Shown here: positions 25,966 to 32,902 of the stretch, piece by piece
Layout: every line of letters starts with the position of its first letter
Numbering within the stretch: the stretch's first letter is position 1
DNA from: Desulfovibrio sp.
GTDB taxonomy: Bacteria > Desulfobacterota > Desulfovibrionia > Desulfovibrionales > Desulfovibrionaceae
DNA length: 64,000 bases
Assembly (NCBI GenBank): GCA_016208105.1
Contig: JACQYS010000003.1
Coordinates: forward strand, 1-64,000
Reading direction: 5' to 3'
Made by a program: the position numbers and the translations under genes
The notes under the pieces: generated by a model
Told to the model about the DNA's origin: nothing
Databases searched by the model: none
Seen by the model: only the letters and a program-made list of their open reading frames with translations

Positions 25966-27099
25966 ATGACTCTTTTGGGATTTAAGGGGGTGCACCCCCT
26001 CATGGTACTCTTTTTCCCCCTCGCCGCGGCTGCGGTTCTTGGTGGTTTCTGGCTGCTCAAACGCTGCCACACCAGGATATCCACAAGACTCCGCCATGGC
26101 TATTACTGGATTTTCGGTCTGTTATGCCTGGCTGGAGTAATTGTTTACCCGCTGGTCGCCTCCTACGACTCATATCGCGTGCTGTATTTCGTATGCACCC
26201 TGGCCTGCTTCGGGGCGCTCAATGCCGCACTGGGAGCAGCCCTGCTGTTCGGATACGTTGCCAGGCCTCACCACCATGTCTCATCGAGAAGGCGATTCAT
26301 GGCGGGCGGCATGATGGCCGCGGCCGGGTCCCTGGTGTCCATGGCCGGAGTGGACGCTGCCACCGGAGAAGGGCGGGAAGTGGCAGATCGCCGGATAACA
26401 GTGAAAAGACACCCTGATGCTTCGCGCGGGCGCGAACTGCGGGTGAGCCTGGTGTCCGATCTGCACGCCGGTTTTTTCCTTCCCACAAGCCATCTGCAAG
26501 CAGCCATGAATCATATTGTGGCATTTAAGCCCGACGTTGTCCTTTTCGGTGGCGATCTCGTTGAATACGAGCTCTCCGCTCTGGACGAAACCGAATCATT
26601 TTTCCGCCAGCTCGCCGGTCTGGCCCCTGTGTATGCCGTCATCGGCAATCACGATTGCTACATCGATGCGGACGCCGTGGCAGCTTTCCACAGGGGTAAC
26701 GGCGTCACCCCCCTGCGCGGAGAGGCGGAGGCGCTTCAGGGACCATGGGGGCGTTTCACCCTTCTTGGCCTTCGCGACGTCATGGAGACCGCCGACAACT
26801 GGCAGTGCGCTCTGGAGCATGACCTTGCCTCCACCATCATGCTGGTCCACAACCCCCAGACCGTTCTGGACATGCCGGCGCAATCCGCTCCCTGGCTCTC
26901 GTTGTCGGGCCACACCCACGGCGGGCAGATGCGCCTGCCCCTGACCGGGACTCTCATCAACCAGGCAGACAGGCGGATCGTTGCCGGACTCAATGCAATC
27001 GACGGCCGGCGCATCGCTGTCACCGCTGGACTCGGATATTCCGGTTTGCCGGTCAGGCTTCTGTGCCCGCCGGACGTGACCAATCTTGTGATCTCATGA
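25966..27099 (+). CDS. Membrane-anchored metallophosphoesterase (YkuE/YaeI type)
   Basis: 377 residues. Three hydrophobic helices (about 12-30, 45-63, 73-100) are followed by a twin-arginine-like stretch (SSRRRFMAGG, about residue 105) and a hydrophobic run. The calcineurin-like domain (about 145-377) has all metal motifs: SDLHAG, GGDLVE, GNHDC, VHNP and GHTHGGQ. Related enzymes act on UDP-sugar lipids or other phosphoesters outside the membrane. The stop overlaps the next gene (ATGA), starting a three-gene coupled run. Confidence 0.86.
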   Translation: MTLLGFKGVHPLMVLFFPLAAAAVLGGFWLLKRCHTRISTRLRHGYYWIFGLLCLAGVIVYPLVASYDSYRVLYFVCTLACFGALNAALGAALLFGYVARPHHHVSSRRRFMAGGMMAAAGSLVSMAGVDAATGEGREVADRRITVKRHPDASRGRELRVSLVSDLHAGFFLPTSHLQAAMNHIVAFKPDVVLFGGDLVEYELSALDETESFFRQLAGLAPVYAVIGNHDCYIDADAVAAFHRGNGVTPLRGEAEALQGPWGRFTLLGLRDVMETADNWQCALEHDLASTIMLVHNPQTVLDMPAQSAPWLSLSGHTHGGQMRLPLTGTLINQADRRIVAGLNAIDGRRIAVTAGLGYSGLPVRLLCPPDVTNLVIS

Positions 27100-28043
27100 C
27101 GCGGGAGCCAAGGCCCGTTCAACCTTCTGGAGCGCCAATACCCGGTGTTGCCGAGGGGGGGAGCCCTGCAAGGGAGGTGGCCTGGGACGGCCTGGGGCTT
27201 AGCGTGCCTGCGGACTGGGAACCCGCGCGTCTGGGTTTGGGCTACATGATGCTCGAAAACCCGGCCGGGCCGAAGCTCACCTTGCGTTGGCAGCGTTTGA
27301 AGAAGGCTCTTGGGCCAGAAAAGGTCCTCAAACGTTTGGCCAGGCAAAAGATACTCAAACCATCCGGAAAGCCCCAGGGGGCTGTGGCGGCCATGCTCTC
27401 AGCGCTGCCCGCACAGTGTTCGGCTATTGCCTGTGCGGACGCCACCGGGCGCGGAGCCGACGCGGTGCTTTTCGTCCTTCCAGGTGAGAGTCTTGCAGTA
27501 CTGGCGGCGCCCCATGCTCTCCCGGACGAAAAAGCTTCGCCCTGGACCGCTTCGGTCGCATCGCTTGGCGCCACCAGCCCTGGAGCGTTTCGTCTCTTCG
27601 ACGTCTGCGGCGAAGCTCCGGAAGGGTTCAGGCTGGCTGCCTTCAGTGTCCAACTGGGGCATTTCCATTTCCAGTATGCCTTTCGAGGAGAAAGCTTGGA
27701 TTATTATCGATTTGCCCCCTCCGAGGTAATCCTTCGCGGAAAATCGTTCGACAGCTGGGCCGGCGGTGTCTTTTCCCAAACATTGGTGAAGGCGAGGCGG
27801 TTCGAGCCCGGGTACTTCGAGGGCAATCCCTCGGTGCGCTATGCGGATAGAAACCCGGAAGGGCTCGCAGGCGTGGTTCGAAGCCTGACCGCACGGATCT
27901 TTGCAGGCGCCAGGTTCGCCAGGGCCATGGCCTGGCGTCCTGACGGGTCGAAAATTCTGGCTGCTGTGGCCCGTCACAAGGGGGGACTGTCTCCCGAAAA
28001 TTTCGAAGAGGTCTGCCGCAGGTATGTTGTTCAAGCGTCGTAA
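27096..28043 (+). CDS. Conserved protein of unknown function, coupled to phosphoesterase and PqqD-like genes
   Basis: 315 residues starting at ATG 27096, which overlaps the upstream stop. No signal peptide or membrane segment. The sequence has a compact N-terminal half (VPADWEPARLGLGYMMLENP, a Trp/Leu-rich start reminiscent of beta domains) and a C-terminal half with aromatic clusters (FSVQLGHFHFQYAFRG, then FDSWAGGVFSQT). I do not recognise it. Overlaps on both sides (4 and 20 bases) suggest it works with the PqqD-like protein. Confidence 0.7.
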   Translation: MTREPRPVQPSGAPIPGVAEGGSPAREVAWDGLGLSVPADWEPARLGLGYMMLENPAGPKLTLRWQRLKKALGPEKVLKRLARQKILKPSGKPQGAVAAMLSALPAQCSAIACADATGRGADAVLFVLPGESLAVLAAPHALPDEKASPWTASVASLGATSPGAFRLFDVCGEAPEGFRLAAFSVQLGHFHFQYAFRGESLDYYRFAPSEVILRGKSFDSWAGGVFSQTLVKARRFEPGYFEGNPSVRYADRNPEGLAGVVRSLTARIFAGARFARAMAWRPDGSKILAAVARHKGGLSPENFEEVCRRYVVQAS

Positions 28044-28437
28044 GAGGGTTTCCACATCGAAAGCTCCCACTGCCGAAGGGGGTCGCAGTCGCAAGGAAAG
28101 CCTGGCCATGAGTCCGGCTCGCAGCAAGCTTGTCAAGGAGGAAGTCCTGGAAGGCGGGCTCGTGCGGCTCACATATCTATCGGCCTACAAACCCTGGTTC
28201 GCGGGCATGGCCAAGCGGTTGGGAGTCTGGGACGGCAGGCCGCTTGAAAGGAAGCTGGAGCTGGACGAGCTTGGGACGTTCTGCTGGAATCTGATCGACG
28301 GCGACCGCCAAGTGCGGGAAATGGCCAGGATTCTGGCCGAACGCTACGGCTTGCCGGCCCGAGAGGCGGAGTTGTCCGTGGCCGCGTTTTTGCGTGAACT
28401 TGGGAAGAGGGGGATAATTGGGGTCAGGGAGACTTGA
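28024..28437 (+). CDS. PqqD-like (RiPP-recognition-element fold) protein
   Basis: 137 residues from ATG 28024. A basic, Ser/Lys-rich N-terminal tail (about 1-45) precedes a PqqD-type winged domain: LERKLELDELGTFCWNLIDG, then VREMARILAERYGL and VAAFLRELGKRGII. PqqD folds bind leader peptides in RiPP pathways but also occur elsewhere. No radical SAM gene or obvious precursor peptide is adjacent. The gene overlaps the previous one by 20 bases. Confidence 0.8.
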   Translation: MLFKRRKRVSTSKAPTAEGGRSRKESLAMSPARSKLVKEEVLEGGLVRLTYLSAYKPWFAGMAKRLGVWDGRPLERKLELDELGTFCWNLIDGDRQVREMARILAERYGLPAREAELSVAAFLRELGKRGIIGVRET

Positions 28438-28451
28438 TGGGGGAGGAATAT

Positions 28452-28564
28452 GCCTCCGGCGGCCAAAGGTTGACTCGGGCCGTCCTGGCCCTCGCCCTGC
28501 GGGCGCTGCAAGCAGCGCCTAATTCCGCTGTCCTGCGGAATTGTCAGTGGCCCTTTGGAATCCC
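28452..28564. repeat. Composite palindromic repeat, copy 1
   Basis: Starts GCCTCCGGCGGCCAAAGG and ends CCCTTTGGAATCCC, matching the ends of copies at 35990 and 61245. The middle holds three more perfect palindromes: 28493-28505, 28502-28519 (stem ggcgctgc) and 28521-28542 (stem aattccgc). It fills the gap between the PqqD-like gene and the end of pnp. A 202-codon frame through it is rejected as non-coding. Confidence 0.75.
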
Positions 28565-28620
28565 TTGTAGCTGCCGCGTCGGGGCAGGCAAATCCTGGAT
28601 AACGTGGGGCACCAGGCTGT

Positions 28621-29445
28621 TTACAGAGCCCCGATTATCGTCTCCACCAGAGCGCACAGCTTTCCTCCGGCTTTTTCAGCCACGGCCAGAACCTCCTCAA
28701 TGGTCACCTCGGCCATGCAGTCGGGCAGGTTTTTGTTCACCAGACAGGAAATCCCCAGTATCTCCATGCCCATGTGCTTGGCCGCCAAAACCTCCATCAC
28801 CGTGGACATGCCCACGGCGTCGGCCCCCATCGCGCGCAGCATCCTGGTCTCGGCCGGGGTTTCCAACTGAGGGCCGCGCACCCCGGCGTACACGCCTTGT
28901 ACCAGCCTCATCCCGAGGCGCATGGCCTTTTCCTCGGCAAGTTCCAGAAGTCTTTGAGAATAGACCCGGCTCATGTCCGGAAAACGCGGACCCCAGTGGT
29001 CCACGTTGGGGCCAACCAGCGGACTCTCCCCGGTCAGATTGACATGGTCAGTAATGACCAGTAATTCACCAGGTTTGTGGAGGGGGTTAAGGGCTCCGGC
29101 CGCGTTGGTGACGATGAGCGTCTTGACCCCGAGCAGGGAGGAAACCCGCACCCCCATGCAGACTTCGGCCGGGGTGTAGCCTTCATACAAGTGGAGCCTG
29201 CCCTGCCAGACGAGAACCTCCACGCCGGAGAGGCTTCCGGCGACCAGGCGCCCGGCGTGCCCCGGCACGGTGGAGCGCGGAAATCCGGCGATTTCCGTGT
29301 AGGGCAGGATGGAAGTGTTTTCCATGGTACAGGCCGCCTGCCCAAGACCGGTGCCGAGGATGACGGCGGCCTTGGGGCGAAATCCCTTGGGCAACTTTTC
29401 TTTGACTTGCTCTGCGGCCTGCGTAACCGATTTGATGTCTTGCAT
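28621..29445 (-). CDS. Purine nucleoside phosphorylase
   Basis: 274 residues from ATG 29445; a much longer frame to 29898 is antisense to motA. Family motifs are plain: ILGTGLGQ (phosphate binding), TVPGHAG, GRLHLYEG, TNAAGALN, GVYAGVRGPQLETPAE, GADAVGMSTV (nucleoside binding) and GISCLVN. It splits (deoxy)inosine or guanosine with phosphate into base and ribose-1-phosphate. Divergent from motA with 45 bases between. Trimeric PNP class; methylthioinosine or MTA preference is not excluded. Confidence 0.93.
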   Translation of the reverse strand: MQDIKSVTQAAEQVKEKLPKGFRPKAAVILGTGLGQAACTMENTSILPYTEIAGFPRSTVPGHAGRLVAGSLSGVEVLVWQGRLHLYEGYTPAEVCMGVRVSSLLGVKTLIVTNAAGALNPLHKPGELLVITDHVNLTGESPLVGPNVDHWGPRFPDMSRVYSQRLLELAEEKAMRLGMRLVQGVYAGVRGPQLETPAETRMLRAMGADAVGMSTVMEVLAAKHMGMEILGISCLVNKNLPDCMAEVTIEEVLAVAEKAGGKLCALVETIIGAL

Positions 29446-29490
29446 GTCCTTCGCCTTTCGGAATGTATTGATCGACTGGAGAGGTGATTG

Positions 29491-30246
29491 ATGGATATCG
29501 CAACCCTGCTCGGGTTGACCACGGGCATCGGCATGGTGATCGCGGCCATTCTCATAGATGGCTCGCTTTGGCAGTACCTCGACGCCCCGGGAGCCATGAT
29601 CGTCTTCGGCGGCACATTGGCCGCCATCTGCGTCAGCCATCCGATGGAAGAGGTGATACAGGCCTTCCATGCGGGCTTCAAGATTTTCGCTTCGCGCACG
29701 GTCGCTTCGCAAGAAGTGGTCAACGTCATGGTGCGCATCGCGGAGATTTCCCGCAGAGAGGGCCTGCTGGCGCTTGAGAACATCCGCACGGACAACGTGG
29801 TGCTCAAGAAAGCCTGCAAGCTCATCGCGGACAACGCGGGCCCTCAGCTGATTCAGGACACCCTGCGCATCGAAATCCATTCTCTCAAGCGTCGCCACCA
29901 GATCGGCGAGACGGTGTTCAGATCCCTGGGCACCTTTGCTCCGGCCTTCGGGCTGATCGGCACCCTTATCGGCCTGGTGCAGATGCTCGCGCGTTTGAAC
30001 AATCCCAAGAGCCTGGGCGGGGCCATGGCCATTGCCCTTCTGGCCACCTTCTACGGGGCGCTTTCAGCCAACCTCTTCTTTCTGCCCGTGGCGGGCAAGC
30101 TGCGGGCGCGCACCCAGCAGGAAGTGCTCAACCTGGAGATTATTTTCGAAGGCGCCCGCTGCATCCTGCAGAACAACAACCCCTTGCTGGTGAGGGACAA
30201 ACTGATGTCCTTCGTGCCACCCAAGGAGCGCACGGTTGTCCGCTAA
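29491..30246 (+). CDS. motA: Flagellar motor stator protein MotA
   Basis: 251 residues; the ATG at 29491 is preferred over a TTG one codon upstream. Four helices: about 7-22, 30-48, and a pair at about 150-170 and 178-200. The cytoplasmic loop has conserved charges (RREGLLALE, RLEIHSLK-like region). The GTFAPAFGLIGTLIGLVQML segment and Pro residues of TM3-4 are typical of MotA/PomA. It forms the ion channel with MotB, whose gene overlaps by 11 bases. Confidence 0.94.
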   Translation: MDIATLLGLTTGIGMVIAAILIDGSLWQYLDAPGAMIVFGGTLAAICVSHPMEEVIQAFHAGFKIFASRTVASQEVVNVMVRIAEISRREGLLALENIRTDNVVLKKACKLIADNAGPQLIQDTLRIEIHSLKRRHQIGETVFRSLGTFAPAFGLIGTLIGLVQMLARLNNPKSLGGAMAIALLATFYGALSANLFFLPVAGKLRARTQQEVLNLEIIFEGARCILQNNNPLLVRDKLMSFVPPKERTVVR

Positions 30247-30979
30247 CCCGGATCCGGTCGGCGAAGAACTGGACGATCCGCACGCCGGACCGCCCATTGT
30301 CTGGCTGATCAGCCTGGCAGACATGTCCATGCTGCTCATGAGCTTTTTCATTTTCATGTTTTCGCTCTCCACCACCGACCCGGCCGGAGTCACCGAGACA
30401 CTGGAAAGCGTGCGCGAGCGTCTGCGCTCTGAATCCAAGTCCACGCCCAAAACCCCCGCCGCACAGTCGCTCAAGGAAAAGGTTGTCGAGCAGATGAACA
30501 TGCGCGAGCAACTCATCCTGCGTGAGCGTCAGGTCTATGAAGACCTCACCGCCTTTTTCAGGGGACGCGGCGAAACCAACATGCGCACCAAGCTCGATGG
30601 TCCGCGCCTGACCATCTCGGTGCCCACCGCGGGAATGTTCTCAGAGTCGGATGTGACGCAACTTACCGACCTGGGGAAGCAGCGCATCACCACAATCAAG
30701 GACTTCATGGCCAAACACCCGGACCAGCGCGTTCACATCAAGGGCTTCACTGACGACACTCCTCCTCCCCCCCAGTCCCGGTTCAAAAACAACTGGGAAG
30801 TCTCCTCCTTGCAGGCGGTTGCAGCCTTGCGTTTCCTCATGTCCCAGGGAGTGCCTTCGAACCGGTTGACATCCACCGGGTTAGCTGATTTAGAACCGCT
30901 TCTCCCCAACACGAGTGACGAAAACCGGGCTCGTAACCGAAGGCTGGATTTCGTCTTGGAAGTACAGGTTGAGGGATGA
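30236..30979 (+). CDS. motB: Flagellar motor stator protein MotB
   Basis: 247 residues from TTG 30236; aaggag sits eight bases upstream inside motA. One helix (about 22-44) starts WLISLADMSMLLMSFFIFMF and carries the ion-binding Asp of the AD motif. A linker leads to an OmpA-like peptidoglycan-binding domain (about 125-245; HIKGFTDDTP, NNWEVSSLQAVAALRFL, NRARNRRLDF). Acts with MotA to anchor and power the flagellar motor. Confidence 0.94.
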   Translation: MSANPDPVGEELDDPHAGPPIVWLISLADMSMLLMSFFIFMFSLSTTDPAGVTETLESVRERLRSESKSTPKTPAAQSLKEKVVEQMNMREQLILRERQVYEDLTAFFRGRGETNMRTKLDGPRLTISVPTAGMFSESDVTQLTDLGKQRITTIKDFMAKHPDQRVHIKGFTDDTPPPPQSRFKNNWEVSSLQAVAALRFLMSQGVPSNRLTSTGLADLEPLLPNTSDENRARNRRLDFVLEVQVEG

Positions 30980-31377
30980 AAGAAAAACCACTGTTTACGT
31001 ATGAGCCGGCTTCCGAAGTGCAGCGCCAGGCGTACCGCGCCCGGGTGCCGGGGCTCATGGCAAGGGATGTCGCCAACCAGGCGCGGTTTCACGTCCACGA
31101 CATCAGCGCGCTCGGGTTATCGCTGGAAGATCCGGGGGGCGCACTGAAACCTGGAGACGCCCTGGTGGTAGATATTCAACTCAAGGACCAACCCATCATC
31201 GTGGGGCTTGGGGCCCAAGTGGCCAGACACCATGCTTCGGTGGCGGGTCTTAAGTTCACGGATCTGTCGCAGCGCCAGGAAGAGCGCCTGGACAAGCTGG
31301 TGCTCGAGGTCCAAAAATACCTCATATCCAAGAGCAAAACCTGCGGGAGCCACATTGACGACGAGCACAAGACATAA
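30976..31377 (+). CDS. PilZ-domain protein (likely c-di-GMP binding)
   Basis: 133 residues, start overlapping motB by four bases. PilZ motifs are present: RxxxR (RQAYR, residues 17-21) and D-x-S-x-x-G (DISALG). YcgR-type PilZ proteins brake flagella when c-di-GMP is high, so its place after motAB is meaningful. The C-terminus overlaps the start of the biotin carboxylase gene by 23 bases. Confidence 0.85.
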   Translation: MKEKPLFTYEPASEVQRQAYRARVPGLMARDVANQARFHVHDISALGLSLEDPGGALKPGDALVVDIQLKDQPIIVGLGAQVARHHASVAGLKFTDLSQRQEERLDKLVLEVQKYLISKSKTCGSHIDDEHKT

Positions 31378-32767
31378 AGTATTGGTGGCCAACCGGGGCG
31401 AGATAGCCATGCGCATCATCCAGGCCTGCCGTAAGCTGGGCCTGGATTTTGTTTGCGTCTTCACCAAGGAGGACGAAGCCTCTGGGCATCTTTCCCTGGC
31501 GCGTGAGCTTGGCGGCCAGACCTTTCGCATTAGTTCCTACCACGACGCCAACGAACTCATGGCCGTGGCCGACAATGCCGGGGCCACGGCGGTGCATCCC
31601 GGCTACGGTTATTTCGCCGAGGACTACCGCTTCGCCAGGCGCGTGTGCGAGCGCACCAGGCCCATGGTCTGGATAGGACCCAGTTGGCGGGTGATCCGCA
31701 CCCTGGGGGACAAGATCAACACCAAGCGCCTGGCCCGCAGCATCGGGGTGCCCACGGTGCCCGGTTCTGACCGCCCGGTCTACGACGAACTCGAAGCCGA
31801 AGAGATCGCTGATTCGTTGTTCCGCTTCCAGGCGGAGCAAGGCATCGACCATGCCCGCGTCCTGGTGAAGGCATCCGCTGGCGGCGGCGGCATGGGCATA
31901 GAGGAAGTCCAGAACATCGACCACTTCAAAACGGTGTACCGGCGCATCCGCAACTACGCCAAACGCCAGTTCCATGATGAAGGCGTGCTCATCGAGCAGC
32001 GCATCCTGGACTTCAACCACCTGGAAGTGCAGATCGTGGCCGACCGTCACGGCGTTATCGCCCATTTCGGCACCCGCAACTGCACCATCCAGTCCACCGG
32101 GCGTCAAAAGCGGGTGGAGATCGCCCCGGGCTTCGCACCTGACCAGATCAAGTACGGTTTCGACGCCGCTCAGGTCATCACCGACATCACCAGCCACTCC
32201 CTGGCCATCGCCAAGGAGGTAGGCTACGACAACGTGGGCACCTGGGAATGGATCGTCACGCCGGCGGGCCAGCCTTTCCTGATGGAAGTGAACACCCGCA
32301 TCCAGGTGGAAAACGGGGTGTCGGCCGCCATCGCCCGCATCAAGGGCCAGGACGGGGTGGATATCATCAAGGAGCAGATCCGAACCGGCCTTGGCGAACC
32401 CATGGGTTTCACCCAGGACGACATCACGTTCGAAGGCATAGGCATCGAGTACCGCATCATTGCCGAAGACCCGGACAACCGCTTCACCCCCTGGGTGGGA
32501 CGCATCGACCGCTTCGCCCCCCCGGAAGTCTCATGGGCGTCGCTGCATTCCCAGATTCCACGGGACGTCCCTTACGACATCCCCACGGAGTTCGACCCCA
32601 ACCTGGCCCTGGCCATCATCTGGGGCAAGGATCTGGCGGAAGCCAAGGCCAGGGGCGTGGAGTACCTGGACAAGCTGGTGCTCACCGGGCAGGATCAGGA
32701 CGGCAACGCCATGAAGTCCAACATCGCCTTCCTGCGCGAGAAGACCGCGAACATTCTGGTGTTTTAA
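31355..32767 (+). CDS. accC: Biotin carboxylase subunit of acyl-CoA (probably acetyl-CoA) carboxylase
   Basis: 470 residues. TTG 31355 is the likely start: it begins the conserved HKVLVANRGEIAMRII, and gggag lies five bases upstream. ATP-grasp motifs: KASAGGGGMGI, EQRILDFNHLEVQI, RNCTIQSTGRQKRVEIAPG, and EVNTRIQVENGV (catalytic Arg and Glu region). It carboxylates protein-bound biotin using ATP and bicarbonate. The partner carboxyltransferase and biotin-domain protein follow. It may be cotranscribed with motAB-PilZ. Confidence 0.92.
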   Translation: MTTSTRHKVLVANRGEIAMRIIQACRKLGLDFVCVFTKEDEASGHLSLARELGGQTFRISSYHDANELMAVADNAGATAVHPGYGYFAEDYRFARRVCERTRPMVWIGPSWRVIRTLGDKINTKRLARSIGVPTVPGSDRPVYDELEAEEIADSLFRFQAEQGIDHARVLVKASAGGGGMGIEEVQNIDHFKTVYRRIRNYAKRQFHDEGVLIEQRILDFNHLEVQIVADRHGVIAHFGTRNCTIQSTGRQKRVEIAPGFAPDQIKYGFDAAQVITDITSHSLAIAKEVGYDNVGTWEWIVTPAGQPFLMEVNTRIQVENGVSAAIARIKGQDGVDIIKEQIRTGLGEPMGFTQDDITFEGIGIEYRIIAEDPDNRFTPWVGRIDRFAPPEVSWASLHSQIPRDVPYDIPTEFDPNLALAIIWGKDLAEAKARGVEYLDKLVLTGQDQDGNAMKSNIAFLREKTANILVF

Positions 32768-32865
32768 TGAACGCCCCAAGTCGTTCGCGCATCCGCCTCC
32801 ACGATGGGACGGCGGTAACCACCACAAGGCCGGAGAGAGGAATCCCCTCGTCCGGCGCGGCGTAA
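32767..32865 (+). CDS. Possible 32-residue leader or small protein between carboxylase genes
   Basis: ATG 32767 overlaps the stop of the biotin carboxylase gene (TAATG) and the frame ends at TAA 32865. The product is Arg/Thr/Pro-rich (RIRLHDGTAVTTTRPERG) with no recognised motif. It could provide translational coupling into the 135-base gap before the carboxyltransferase. No independent support for expression. Confidence 0.3.
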   Translation: MNAPSRSRIRLHDGTAVTTTRPERGIPSSGAA

Positions 32866-32902
32866 GCTCTTAGCGCCGTTACACACAAAGCCAAGCCAAC
32901 CT

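Noticed and set aside
28434-29042. 202-codon plus-strand frame starting at ATGATG
   Set aside because: Runs through the palindromic repeat and antisense to pnp; Pro/Arg/Ser-rich with no domain.
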